Assembly (NCBI GenBank): GCA_036381615.1
Contig: DASVCL010000080.1
Coordinates: forward strand, 3,278 to 67,277
Direction of reading: 5' to 3'
DNA length: 64,000 nucleotides
From: CALANV01 sp036381615
GTDB taxonomy: Bacteria > Pseudomonadota > Alphaproteobacteria > CACIAM-22H2
Part shown: piece by piece, positions 53,564-63,636 of the stretch
Layout: the number at the start of each line of letters is the position of its first letter
Numbering within the stretch: the stretch's first letter is position 1
The notes under the pieces: model-generated
Told to the model about the DNA's origin: nothing
The model's input: the letters and a program-made list of their open reading frames with translations, nothing else
Databases searched by the model: none
Translations under genes and position numbers: made by a program

Positions 53564-54337
53564 ATGGTTGACGAGCAAAAGCCGACGCTGACCGAACGGG
53601 TCCGCGCGGAGAAGGGCGATCGCGAGCGCCGTCTTGCGGCGGCGCTCAGGGAAAATCTGCGGCGGCGCAAGCAGCAGGCCCGCCAACGCGCCGAGCGGGC
53701 GGAAGCAGCCGATGCCATGCCGATGTCCCGGGACGCAAACATCGGCGCCGCGCGCCTGCGGGCGGTTCTCGATTTCTGGTTCCTGTCACCCGGCGATCCG
53801 GAATACGGCCGGATGCGCAAGATCTGGTTCGCCAAGGATGCCGCCTTCGATGCGGAGATCCGCGCACGGTTCCTGGCGGATCACGAGGCGGCCGCACGAG
53901 GCGCCTACGACGCCCATGCCGGCACGGCCGACGGCGCGTTGGCACTGGTCATCCTGCTCGACCAGTTTCCGCGCAATCTGTTCCGCGATGATCGACGCGC
54001 GTTCGCGACCGATGCCAAGGCCCGCGAGATCGCGAACATGGCGCTCGCGCGGGCGTTCGACCGGCAGCTTCGTCCGGTCGAGCGCATGTTCCTTTATCTG
54101 CCGTTCGAGCACAGCGAAGATCTCGCCGATCAGGAACGCGCCGTCGCGCTGATGGAGAGCCTGCCGGCGACGCCCGAATTTTCCGAGGCGGTGCGGGCCG
54201 AGGTTATCGACTACGCACGCCGGCATCGCGACATCGTGGCTCGCTTCGGCCGGTTCCCCCACCGCAACGCGGCGCTGGGCCGGACCTCGACGCCCGAGGA
54301 GACGGCGTTCCTGGCCCAGCCGGGATCGCGTTTCTGA
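53564..54337 (+). CDS. DUF924 family protein with a basic N-terminal extension
   Basis: A 257-residue protein. From residue ~64 it is a normal DUF924: RLRAVLDFWFLSPGDPEYG, ARGAYDAHAGTADGALALVILLDQFPRNLFRDDRRAF (in part), VERMFLYLPFEHSED and HRDIVARFGRFPHRNAALGR. DUF924 proteins have an all-helical TPR-like fold and no proven role. The first ~55 residues are strongly charged (RERRLAAALRENLRRRKQQA) and look like the small separate ORF that in other alphaproteobacteria lies upstream of murA. Internal ATGs at 53717 and 53723 could start a plain DUF924 product. It is followed by dcd and murA. Confidence 0.82.
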   Translation: MVDEQKPTLTERVRAEKGDRERRLAAALRENLRRRKQQARQRAERAEAADAMPMSRDANIGAARLRAVLDFWFLSPGDPEYGRMRKIWFAKDAAFDAEIRARFLADHEAAARGAYDAHAGTADGALALVILLDQFPRNLFRDDRRAFATDAKAREIANMALARAFDRQLRPVERMFLYLPFEHSEDLADQERAVALMESLPATPEFSEAVRAEVIDYARRHRDIVARFGRFPHRNAALGRTSTPEETAFLAQPGSRF

Positions 54338-54471
54338 CCCACGCGGGCGGCGGTCGGGATTCGGCCGATCCGACCGAATCCGGTCCGGATCGAGATCCCT
54401 GCGCTTGTGGCGCGACAGGGGCTTCGCTACAAGAAGCGCCCGGTTTTCCTCATGCTGCCGGAGTCGCCTTC

Positions 54472-55026
54472 ATGCCGATAATGTCCGACAAGTGGATCCG
54501 CAAGATGGCCGTCGAACACGGCATGATCGAGCCGTTCGTCGAGAGCCAGCGGCGGGAGGGCGTGATCTCGTACGGGTTGAGTTCCTATGGCTACGACGCC
54601 CGCGTGTCGGACGAGTTCAAGATCTTCACCAACGTCGACTCGGCGACGGTCGATCCCAAAGCATTCTCGGAAAAGAGCTTCGTCGACCGCAAGGTGCCGG
54701 TCTGCATCATCCCGCCCAACAGCTTCGCGCTCGCGCGCACGGTCGAGTATTTCCGCATTCCGCGCGACGTGCTGGTGATCTGCCTCGGCAAGTCGACCTA
54801 TGCGCGTTGCGGCATCATCGTCAACGTGACGCCGCTGGAGCCGGAGTGGGAGGGGCACGTCACCCTCGAGTTCTCCAACACCACGCCACTGCCCGCGAAG
54901 ATCTATGCGAACGAGGGCGCGTGCCAGTTCCTGTTCCTGCGGGGCGAGGATGTCTGCGAGGTCTCGTACAAGGACCGCAACGGCAAGTACCAGGGCCAGC
55001 GCGGCGTCACCCTGCCGCGGCTCTAG
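54472..55026 (+). CDS. dcd: dCTP deaminase
   Basis: A 184-residue trimeric enzyme converting dCTP to dUTP for thymidylate synthesis. Characteristic stretches: SYGLSSYGYDARVSDEFKIF, IIPPNSFALARTVEYFRIP, GKSTYARCGIIVNVTPLEPEW (nucleotide site with catalytic Glu, in part), and KYQGQRGVTLPRL at the C-terminus. Length and ends match alphaproteobacterial Dcd. It stands 134 bases after the DUF924 gene and 228 bases before murA. Confidence 0.96.
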   Translation: MPIMSDKWIRKMAVEHGMIEPFVESQRREGVISYGLSSYGYDARVSDEFKIFTNVDSATVDPKAFSEKSFVDRKVPVCIIPPNSFALARTVEYFRIPRDVLVICLGKSTYARCGIIVNVTPLEPEWEGHVTLEFSNTTPLPAKIYANEGACQFLFLRGEDVCEVSYKDRNGKYQGQRGVTLPRL

Positions 55027-55254
55027 CTCCCGGGCGGACCGGCCGCCAACGGCCAAGGTCGTTGCCAGCCCGCCGACGTTCGAAACCGATCATACCCGAC
55101 CGGGCCGCTCGGCCATTTCCGAAGATTCCCGGGGGCCGACCCTCGTATTCCGGCAAGGGGCGGGCAGGGGCTTGGAATCCCTGGACTCACTCCCCAGTTT
55201 CTCAGTATCTGAGCCCCGGCCGGCCGAATGTAGTCAACGGGTTAGACAAATAGA

Positions 55255-56546
<1,292 letters not shown>

Positions 56547-56550
<4 letters not shown>

Positions 56551-57047
56551 ACCGAGCCCTTCGTCTCCGAACCGAGGACAGCGAAGATCTGAAAATCATC
56601 GCCGCCGTCCTGCAGGACGCTCTGGTCCCGATGAGCGAGATGGAGTTCCTCAATGGCGAGCGCTGCTTCGCAATGATCGCCAACCGCTTCAAATGGGAGA
56701 ACTGCGAAGAAACCTGGGACTCGCCCGTAACGGCGGTCACGGACGGCGCGGCTGAGGAGACGGCCGCCGACGTCGCCTTCGAGTGCCAGAGCTACGAGCG
56801 CGTGAACTGCGGCGTCCGCTTCAACGGCGTCGCGCAGGTCCGCTGCAAGGGCATGGACCGGCGGGATCGCGGTCGCGTCCTCGAACTGCTCACCATCACG
56901 GCCGAGCCCGACGCGGTCATCCTGATGTTCGCGGGCGGTGCGGCCATCCGCCTCGAAGGCCCCTCGATCACCTGCCACATCGAAGATCTGGGCGAGCCCT
57001 GGCCGACCCGCTGGCGCCCCCAGCATCCCGATGCCAATACCGCGTAA
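56547..57047 (+). CDS. DUF2948 family protein
   Basis: A 166-residue protein of the DUF2948 family: LRTEDSEDLKIIAAVLQDAL, EMEFLNGERCFAMIANRFKWE, NCGVRFNGVAQVRCKGMD and AIRLEGPSITCHIEDLGEPWPTRW (parts). Function unknown; in alphaproteobacteria it almost always sits between murA and hisG, as here. It starts with GTG overlapping the murA stop, so it is translationally coupled. Confidence 0.93.
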
Positions 57048-57169
57048 GCCGCTGACGGACCAGCCGAAAAGCCCTATTTCCGTCGTCAGCAGGTTTCGCG
57101 TAATCTCGCCCGCAAAGCTCAACCCATGCGGCCGGTCCCGACCGGCCTTCCCAGGTACGGATCGGACAT

Positions 57170-57823
57170 ATGCCGGCCAACGAGAAACTCGTATTGGCGC
57201 TTCCCAACGGGCGCATCCTGACCGAAGTCATGCCGCTGTTGCGGCGGGCGGGCATCGAGCCCGAGCCGGAGTTCGACAATCCGGCGACGCGCCAGCTCCG
57301 GTTCGCCACCAACCACCCGGAGCTCGACATCATCCGGACGCGCAGCTTCGACGTCGCGACCTTCGTCGCCTTCGGCGCGGCGCAGCTGGGGGTAGCGGGC
57401 AACGACGTGCTGATGGAGTTCGGCTACAGCGAGCTCTATGCGCCGCTCGACCTCAAGATCGGGAAGTGCCGCGTCGCCGTGGCCGAACCCGTCGACATGG
57501 CCGGCCGTGACGACCCGCGAACGTGGAGCCACGTCCGCGTCGCGACCAAGTATCCCAAGATCACGCGACGCCACTTCGCCGCACGCGGCGTCCAGGCCGA
57601 ATGCATCAAGCTCAACGGTGCGGTGGAGCTGGCGCCGGCCCTGGGCCTGTGCCAGCGCATCGTCGACCTGGTGTCGTCCGGCGCGACGCTGAAGGCGAAC
57701 GGGCTGGTCGAGGTGGAGCACATCGCCGATATCACGTCGCGGCTGGTCGTCAACCGTGCCGCGCTGAAGACGCGCTATTCGCAGATCTCGCCCTGGATCG
57801 ACCGGATCGCCGATGCCGCTTAA
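57170..57823 (+). CDS. hisG: ATP phosphoribosyltransferase, short form
   Basis: A 217-residue catalytic subunit for the first step of histidine synthesis. Markers are LALPNGRILTEVMPLLRRAG, RSFDVATFVAFGAAQLGVAGNDVLMEFG, RVATKYPKITRRHFAARGVQ and VDLVSSGATLKANGLVEVEH (parts). At this length it lacks the regulatory C-terminal domain and needs the HisZ partner, which is not encoded in this window. It overlaps hisD by 11 bases. Confidence 0.95.
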   Translation: MPANEKLVLALPNGRILTEVMPLLRRAGIEPEPEFDNPATRQLRFATNHPELDIIRTRSFDVATFVAFGAAQLGVAGNDVLMEFGYSELYAPLDLKIGKCRVAVAEPVDMAGRDDPRTWSHVRVATKYPKITRRHFAARGVQAECIKLNGAVELAPALGLCQRIVDLVSSGATLKANGLVEVEHIADITSRLVVNRAALKTRYSQISPWIDRIADAA

Positions 57824-59141
57824 GCTGGATGCAAGGACGCGCGATTTCGACGCGGCGTTCGCGGCACTGCTGGCGGCGAAGCGCGAGGCCGCGGCCGATG
57901 TCAGCGCGGTCGTCGCCGCCATCATCGAGGACGTGCGGCGCCGGGGCGATGCGGCACTGATCGAATACACCGAGCGGTTCGATCGCGTGCGGCTGCCAGC
58001 CGAGGGCTTACGCGTCAGCCATGCCGAAATCGCCGCCGCCGTGAAAAGCTGCGCGAAGGAAACGATCGCCGCCCTCGAGCTCGCGGCGCGGCGCATCAGG
58101 GACTATCACCGCCGGCAACTACCCAAGGACTTCGCCTATCGCGACCGGGCGGGGCTCACACTGGGCGCACGCTGGACCGCCATCGCGGCGGCGGGCCTTT
58201 ACGTGCCCGGCGGTACGGCGGCGTATCCGAGCTCCGTCCTGATGAACGCGGTTCCCGCGAAAGTCGCCGGCGTCGAGCGGCTGGTGATGACGGTGCCGGC
58301 CCCCGACGGCAAGCTGAACCCGCTGGTGCTCGCGGCCGCGCATATCGCGGGCGTCGACGAAATCTATCGCGTCGGCGGGGCGCAGGCCGTCGCGGCGCTC
58401 GCCTACGGCACAGCGACGGTCCGGCCGGTCGACAAGATCACGGGGCCCGGCAACGCCTATGTCGCGGAGGCGAAACGGCAGGTCTTCGGCGTCGTCGGAA
58501 TCGACATGATCGCCGGACCGTCGGAGGTCGTCGTCGTCGCCGACCGCGCCAACGATCCGGACTGGATCGCGGCCGACCTGCTGGCCCAGGCCGAGCACGA
58601 CACGGCGGCGCAATCGATCCTGATCACCGATGACGCCGCGTTCGCCGACGACGTGATCGCGGCCGTCGACGCGCGCCTCGCCAGCCTGCCGCGGCGCGAC
58701 ATCGCCGGGGCGAGTTGGGCGAAGCATGGCGCGGTGATCCTGGTCGCGCGGCTGGCGGACGCGGTGCCGCTGATCGACCGGCTTGCGCCCGAGCATCTGC
58801 AGCTCGCGGTCGCAAAGCCGGAGGCCCTGGCGCGGCGCGTGCGCCACGCGGGCGCGATCTTCATCGGACGATTCGCGCCCGAGGCGCTCGGCGACTATCT
58901 GGCCGGTCCGAACCACGTGCTGCCGACCTCGCGCACGGCGCGGTTCTCGTCGGGGCTCGGCGTGCTCGATTTCATGAAGCGCAGTTCGCTGATCGGATGC
59001 GACGCGGCGGGACTTGGCCGGCTTGGCCCGGCTGCGGTGCGCCTGGCCGAAGCGGAAGGCCTCGATGCCCACGCGCTGTCGATCGCCGTCCGGCTGCGGC
59101 AGCGCAAGACGGCGCGATCGGGCAAGCGGCGAGGGGCATAG
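57813..59141 (+). CDS. hisD: Histidinol dehydrogenase
   Basis: A 442-residue zinc enzyme that oxidises histidinol to histidine using NAD. Markers: YVPGGTAAYPSSVLMNAVPA, RVGGAQAVAALAYGTATVRPVDKITGPGN (in part), GVVGIDMIAGPSEVVVVAD, ADLLAQAEHDTAAQS with Zn ligands, and LAPEHLQLAV. The C-terminus ends in Arg/Lys-rich RQRKTARSGKRRGA. It overlaps hisG and is followed at once by the UPF0262 gene. Confidence 0.97.
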   Translation: MPLKLDARTRDFDAAFAALLAAKREAAADVSAVVAAIIEDVRRRGDAALIEYTERFDRVRLPAEGLRVSHAEIAAAVKSCAKETIAALELAARRIRDYHRRQLPKDFAYRDRAGLTLGARWTAIAAAGLYVPGGTAAYPSSVLMNAVPAKVAGVERLVMTVPAPDGKLNPLVLAAAHIAGVDEIYRVGGAQAVAALAYGTATVRPVDKITGPGNAYVAEAKRQVFGVVGIDMIAGPSEVVVVADRANDPDWIAADLLAQAEHDTAAQSILITDDAAFADDVIAAVDARLASLPRRDIAGASWAKHGAVILVARLADAVPLIDRLAPEHLQLAVAKPEALARRVRHAGAIFIGRFAPEALGDYLAGPNHVLPTSRTARFSSGLGVLDFMKRSSLIGCDAAGLGRLGPAAVRLAEAEGLDAHALSIAVRLRQRKTARSGKRRGA

Positions 59142-59143
59142 GG

Positions 59144-59620
59144 GTGGACAAGGCGCGCCAGCGCATCGTCAAGATCGATCTCGACGAGCGCACGGTGGTG
59201 CGGCGCAATCCCGACGTCGAGCACGAGCGCGCGGTCGCGATCTTCGATCTGCTCGAGGAGAATTATTTCGCGCCGGCCGGCGGCCTGACCGGGCCCTATC
59301 ACCTGCGACTGTCGATCACCGAGAACCGACTGGTGTTCGACATCCGCTCCGAACAGGGCGAGCCGCTCTCCAAGATCATGCTCTCGCTGACGCCGTTCCG
59401 CACGGTCGTGAAGGATTACTTCACGGTGTGCGAGAGCTACTACGCGGCGATCAAGCGGGCGAGCCTGACGCAGATCGAGGCGTTCGACATGGGCCGGCGC
59501 ACGGTCCACAACGAAGGCTCGGAGCTGCTGCGCGAACGGTTGGAGGGGAAGGTCGAGCTCGACCAGAACACCGCCCGCCGTCTGTTCACGCTGATCTGCG
59601 TGCTCCACATTCGCGGATAG
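59144..59620 (+). CDS. UPF0262 family protein
   Basis: A 158-residue protein of UPF0262: RIVKIDLDERTVVRRNPDVEHERAVAIFDL (in part), GPYHLRLSITENRLVFDIR, ITPF-like LSLTPFRTVVKDYFTVCESY and IEAFDMGRRTVHNEGSELL. Role unknown. It starts with GTG two bases after the hisD stop. In alphaproteobacteria it regularly lies between hisD and the phosphatase, as here. Confidence 0.93.
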   Translation: MDKARQRIVKIDLDERTVVRRNPDVEHERAVAIFDLLEENYFAPAGGLTGPYHLRLSITENRLVFDIRSEQGEPLSKIMLSLTPFRTVVKDYFTVCESYYAAIKRASLTQIEAFDMGRRTVHNEGSELLRERLEGKVELDQNTARRLFTLICVLHIRG

Positions 59621-59629
59621 GGCCGGCAG

Positions 59630-60073
59630 GTGAGGACCGAGCCGACGAGCGTCCTGTTCGCGTGCACGCTGAACTCCATCCGCTCGCCGATGGCGGAGGC
59701 GCTGCTCAAGCATTTCCACGGGCAGCGGATCTACTGCGATTCGGTCGGTGTGCGGGTGGAGCCGATCGATCCGTTGGCGGTCGAGGTGATGCGCGAGATC
59801 GGTCTGGACGTGGCACGCCACCGACCCAAGACGTTCGACGACCTGGAAGACACGTCATACGACCTGATCATTACGCTCTCGCCCGAAGCGCAGCACCGCG
59901 CCGTCGAGCTGACGCGGACGATGGCGTGCGAGGTCGAGTACTGGGCCACCTTCGATCCGACGGCGGTCGAGGGCAGCCGCGAGACCCAGCTCGATGCGTA
60001 TCGGCAGGTGCGCGACGAGCTGAAGCGGCGGATCCTGAAGCGGTTTCCCCTCGCCGACGCAAAGATGGATTAG
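59630..60073 (+). CDS. Low-molecular-weight phosphatase family protein
   Basis: A 147-residue protein with the LMW-PTP/arsenate-reductase P-loop CTLNSIRS, i.e. C12-X5-R18. The IYCDSVGVRVEPIDPLAVEVM and ARHRPKTFDDLEDTSYDLII regions and the late TFDPT Asp fit the fold. It is the usual gene between UPF0262 and infA; its substrate is unknown and a true arsenate role is doubtful. GTG start nine bases after the UPF0262 stop. Confidence 0.88.
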   Translation: MRTEPTSVLFACTLNSIRSPMAEALLKHFHGQRIYCDSVGVRVEPIDPLAVEVMREIGLDVARHRPKTFDDLEDTSYDLIITLSPEAQHRAVELTRTMACEVEYWATFDPTAVEGSRETQLDAYRQVRDELKRRILKRFPLADAKMD

Positions 60074-60183
60074 GGCAACCGCCTCGTTTCGCGGCGCGGG
60101 GCTCAGGACGCCGCGAACGCCGGACAGTACGCGTGCGTTTGAGATGATGAAAAGCCGAATCGCCCGCGCGCGAGATCCGTACA

Positions 60184-61485
60184 ATGACCCAGCTTGGCTT
60201 CTCGCTGTTCACCGGCGGACCGGCCGAAGCCGCGACCGTGGCGGTCGACGGCCGTACCGAGATCGTCCGCGGACCCGGCTTCACGTTCGGCGCCGAGGCG
60301 GGCGAGACCCGGACGGTCAGCTTCACGCAGATCGAGTTTCCGGGCACGACGGTGCGGAGCTTTCCATTCGAGGACCGTGGCGTGGCGACACTTCAGCTCG
60401 TGGACCAGCGGCTTGACGACGGTGCCGGCACCCTGTTCGACCGCGACGGCGACGGCCGCATCGAGAGCGTGACCTTGAGTCAGGAACTGCAGCCGGAGGC
60501 AATTCAACGGGTGGACGTGTCCGTTCTCGACGGCGACCTGCTGACGCTGGCGGACGTTCCGGAGGCCAACATCATGCTCGACGACCGTTCCGCGGCAGGG
60601 GCATTCACGATTCTCGGCGCGCGCGGCGGCAACGTCGCCACAGGCGGCGGCGCCGATGCCGTCACGGTCGCGACCGCCGACGACGGCACGGGTCAATTCA
60701 CGCTCCAGACCGCCGCCGGCGACGATACGGCGGTGCTCGACTCGGGCCCGTTCTTCCAGGGGAGCGCGCTGGCATCACTCGGCGCCGGCAACGACACGCT
60801 GCAGGTGGCGGGGCCAAGTGGCTTCGCGCCGCCGATCCAGATCTTCGACCGGCCGGCGGCCGTCGCCGCCGCGGACGCCACGGCGGCCGGGACATCTGCG
60901 GCCGATGCCGCGACGGGTGCCGGCACCGACGCCGCCGGGGTCGCGGGCGGCACGGCGCCGGGCTCGACCGGCACGGCGGACGCGTCCACGTCCATCTTCC
61001 CGTCGCCGCTCGGGACGAGCGGGCGCCTCGATGTGATCGCCGAGGGCGGCGGCGGGGTCGACCGGTTCGTCATGGTCGACGTCGATGCGACCCTCGCGGG
61101 CGGACCGGATGCCGACACTATCGATGTCGGCGCGGGCTCGTTCACGACCGTGGATCCGGGACCGGGGGCCGATACGGTCATCCTTCGGCCGGGCGCCATC
61201 GCGACGGTGACGACCGCCCGGGGGGAGACGGGAAAGACCCCGGACGATGCCGATACGCTCCGTTTCGAGGGCGTGTCACCCGGCAGCGCGATGGTCCGGC
61301 TCGACGGCTTTCCGGCGGGTACGACCGCCCGCGTCGAGGTCGAGGCGTCAGGCGAAGACGCGCAGCCCGGCGTCATCGAGGGGCGGCTGGTCATCAGCGG
61401 CCCTGGCGACGCGGACCCGGACATCATCAATCTGGTCGGGGTCGACAGCGGACCGCTCGACAGCCTGACCGTCATCTTCGGCTAG
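60184..61485 (+). CDS. Acidic repeat protein with EF-hand-like and RTX-like motifs
   Basis: A 433-residue acidic protein without an N-terminal signal peptide and not part of the usual cluster. A calcium-loop motif DRDGDGRIE occurs at 86-94 (DxDxDG type). Degenerate glycine-aspartate turns, like worn RTX/beta-roll repeats, occur at 154-160 (GGGADAV), 200-206 (GAGNDTL), 306-313 (GGPDADTI) and 326-332 (GPGADTV). A low-complexity Ala/Thr/Gly linker spans about 224-276. The C-terminus is short and hydrophobic (SLTVIFG). These features suggest a calcium-stabilised, possibly type-I-secreted beta-solenoid protein; I do not recognise a family. GC content and codon use resemble the neighbours, so recent transfer is not obvious. 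Confidence 0.7.
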   Translation: MTQLGFSLFTGGPAEAATVAVDGRTEIVRGPGFTFGAEAGETRTVSFTQIEFPGTTVRSFPFEDRGVATLQLVDQRLDDGAGTLFDRDGDGRIESVTLSQELQPEAIQRVDVSVLDGDLLTLADVPEANIMLDDRSAAGAFTILGARGGNVATGGGADAVTVATADDGTGQFTLQTAAGDDTAVLDSGPFFQGSALASLGAGNDTLQVAGPSGFAPPIQIFDRPAAVAAADATAAGTSAADAATGAGTDAAGVAGGTAPGSTGTADASTSIFPSPLGTSGRLDVIAEGGGGVDRFVMVDVDATLAGGPDADTIDVGAGSFTTVDPGPGADTVILRPGAIATVTTARGETGKTPDDADTLRFEGVSPGSAMVRLDGFPAGTTARVEVEASGEDAQPGVIEGRLVISGPGDADPDIINLVGVDSGPLDSLTVIFG

Positions 61486-61507
61486 GACGTCGGAACCGGA
61501 AAGCCGG

Positions 61508-61545
61508 GGCCGGGCGGTCGCCCCTTCGGGCGGGCGCGCCCGGCC
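61508..61545 (+). terminator. GC-rich stem-loop after the repeat protein, before infA
   Basis: Arms GGCCGGGCG (61508-61516) and CGCCCGGCC (61537-61545), with an inner CGCCC-CTTC-GGGCG hairpin. It starts 23 bases after the stop codon and separates that gene from infA. There is no U-run. Confidence 0.55.
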
Positions 61546-61629
61546 GGACGGATTCCGGCAAAGCTCTTGACCGATCAAGGGGCAAGCATCACCTTCCCGA
61601 GCATCGTGCAACCGCTGAGGCGAGGGCCA

Positions 61630-61848
61630 ATGGCAAAAGAGGATCTGATCGAGTTTTCCGGTACGGTGACCGAACTTCTGCCGAACGCGATGTTCCGCGT
61701 GAAGCTGGACAACAACCACGAGGTTCTGGCCCATACCTCGGGCAAGATGCGCAAGAACCGCATTCGCGTGCTGGCAGGCGACCGCGTCAACGTCGAGATG
61801 ACGCCGTACGACCTGACCAAGGGCCGCATCACGTTCCGCTACAAGTAA
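61630..61848 (+). CDS. infA: Translation initiation factor IF-1
   Basis: A 72-residue S1/OB-fold protein that binds the ribosomal A site during initiation. The sequence MAKEDLIEFSGTVTELLPNA then FRVKLDNNHEVLAHTSGKMR and VEMTPYDLTKGRITFRYK is near-invariant. A longer in-frame ORF begins upstream, but the canonical MAKE start at 61630 is used. Confidence 0.98.
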   Translation: MAKEDLIEFSGTVTELLPNAMFRVKLDNNHEVLAHTSGKMRKNRIRVLAGDRVNVEMTPYDLTKGRITFRYK

Positions 61849-61902
61849 CCGGCGTCGAATCGCGCCCGAAACCCGCATTCCGAGCAGAGCTGGCCGCCCG
61901 CG

Positions 61903-62478
61903 ATGCCACGCCTGATCCTTGCTTCGGCATCGCCGCGCCGCCTCGACCTTCTCAAACAGATCGGGATCGTTCCCGACGCGGTCATCCCGGCCGATGTCGA
62001 CGAGACGCCCTTGCCGCGCGAGCTGCCGGCCCGGCTGGCCGAACGTTTGGCCGCCGCAAAGGCCGAAGCCGTCGCCGCCCGGGACCCGGACGCCGTCGTG
62101 CTGGCGGCCGATACGGTGGTCGCGTGCGGCCGGCGCATCCTGCCGAAGGCGGAGTCGCGGGCCGAGGCCGAGCGCTGCCTGCGGCTTTTGTCCGGACGCC
62201 GCCACCGCGTGCATGGCGGCGTGGCGATGGCGATTCCCGGCGGACGCCGCGCCGTGCGTCTCGTGACCACGATCGTGTCGTTCAAGCGCCTCACGCCGGC
62301 CGAGATCGGCGCCTATCTCGACAGCGGCGAGTGGCAGGGCAAGGCCGGCGGCTATGCGATCCAGGGTCGCGCCGCAGCCTTCGTCAGAACCATCAACGGG
62401 TCCTATTCGAACGTGGTGGGTCTCGATCTCTTCACGGTCGCCGCATTGCTTCACGGCGTGGGATTCACCCAGCCATGA
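61903..62478 (+). CDS. maf: Maf-family nucleotide pyrophosphatase
   Basis: A 191-residue Maf protein, a nucleoside triphosphate pyrophosphatase thought to clean modified nucleotides and linked to septum control. Visible are LILASASPRRLDLLKQIGI (S-x-S-x-R-R), the catalytic Asp in VLAADTVVACGRRIL, LSGRRHRVHGGVAM, and the late GKAGGYAIQGRAAAFVRTINGSYSNVVGLDL (in part). It overlaps the RNase gene by four bases (ATGA). Confidence 0.95.
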   Translation: MPRLILASASPRRLDLLKQIGIVPDAVIPADVDETPLPRELPARLAERLAAAKAEAVAARDPDAVVLAADTVVACGRRILPKAESRAEAERCLRLLSGRRHRVHGGVAMAIPGGRRAVRLVTTIVSFKRLTPAEIGAYLDSGEWQGKAGGYAIQGRAAAFVRTINGSYSNVVGLDLFTVAALLHGVGFTQP

Positions 62479-63611
62479 CGGCGCCCGGGAGGACGGCCCC
62501 GCCCGAGGACGTGCTGGTCGCGACCGAGGGCATGCATTACCGCGCCGTCGCAATCGCTGCCGGGCGACCGACCGACGTCCTGACGGCGCCGGTCGAGACG
62601 CGAGGTGCCGTCGGCAGCATCTATGTCGGCCGCGTGGTGCGTCACATGCCCGGTCTGAAGGCCGCGTTCGTGGAGATCGGCCTCGATCGCCCGGCCTTCC
62701 TGAACCTGGACAAGACGACGCCGCCGGCCGGAAAGCCGGCGCTCGTCCAGATCGTCGAGCCCGGGCAGGGCGACAAGGCGCCGCGCCTGTCGCGGCGCAT
62801 CGCGCTCATGGGGCGCTATCTGATCCTGCTGCCGCATGAGCGCGGCGTGGTCATATCGCGGCGACTCGACCGCAAAATCCAGGCGAGCCTCGGCGGCCAC
62901 ATTCGCAAGCTCATCCACGACGGGGCGGTGATCGTCCGGGCCGCGGCCGCCCGCGCCGACGGCGACACGCTCGCCGGCGAATTGGCCGCGCTGCAGGCCC
63001 TGTGGACGGAGATTGCGGCGCGGACCGAGGCGACGCCGCCGGCCTGCGTGCATGTCGAGCATCCGCTGCGGCGCCTGCTGCGCGAACTCGGGACCCAGCC
63101 CAAGGCGCGCTTCATCTTCGACGATGCGGCGGCGGCCCGGGCCGCGCGCGAGGTCGCGCGCACGTTGGGGCCCGATCTCGCGGCGCGCATCGAGACGGCG
63201 CCGGCCGGCGCTGCCGTGTTCGACCGCGACGGCATCGCGGAAGCGCTCGTCGGCCTCGAGGCGCGCGAGGTGCCGCTCGCGACGGGCGGGCGCCTCACGA
63301 TCGAGCGCACCGCGGCGCTGACGGCGATCGACGTCGATACCGGCCCCGGTTCGGCCGACGCGCGGGCCGTCGTCGAGACCAACCTGGAGGCCGCGCGCGA
63401 GACGGCGCGGCAGCTCCGCCTGCGCGACATCGGCGGCCTTGTCGCCATCGACTTCATCCGCATGCCGGGCGGCGCCGACCGCAACCGTGTTCTGGCCACG
63501 CTTCGGCACGCGGTTGACACCGACCCGCGCCGCGTCCAAGTCCTGGGCTGGACCGCTGCCGGGCTCGTCGAACTGATCCGTTCGCGGGCCGATGCCGGCG
63601 GCGCGGAATGA
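62475..63611 (+). CDS. rng: Ribonuclease E/G family protein, short form
   Basis: A 378-residue RNase E/G-type endoribonuclease. The S1-like RNA-binding region (about 35-110) contains GSIYVGRVVRHMPGLKAAFVEIGL and RPAFLNLDK (parts). The catalytic Mg-binding Asp residues are in LTAIDVDTGPGSADAR and GGLVAIDFIRMPGGADRN. It lacks the long C-terminal scaffold of RNase E and is shorter than E. coli RNase G (489), matching the compact alphaproteobacterial form next to maf and yacG. Confidence 0.9.
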   Translation: MTAPGRTAPPEDVLVATEGMHYRAVAIAAGRPTDVLTAPVETRGAVGSIYVGRVVRHMPGLKAAFVEIGLDRPAFLNLDKTTPPAGKPALVQIVEPGQGDKAPRLSRRIALMGRYLILLPHERGVVISRRLDRKIQASLGGHIRKLIHDGAVIVRAAAARADGDTLAGELAALQALWTEIAARTEATPPACVHVEHPLRRLLRELGTQPKARFIFDDAAAARAAREVARTLGPDLAARIETAPAGAAVFDRDGIAEALVGLEAREVPLATGGRLTIERTAALTAIDVDTGPGSADARAVVETNLEAARETARQLRLRDIGGLVAIDFIRMPGGADRNRVLATLRHAVDTDPRRVQVLGWTAAGLVELIRSRADAGGAE

Positions 63612-63636
63612 CGTTACGGGGCTCGCGACGGGAATC

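Noticed and set aside
59630..60073. Arsenate reductase with an ars operon
   Set aside because: The P-loop fits the LMW phosphatase fold, but the gene is part of the conserved infA neighbourhood and no ars genes are nearby.
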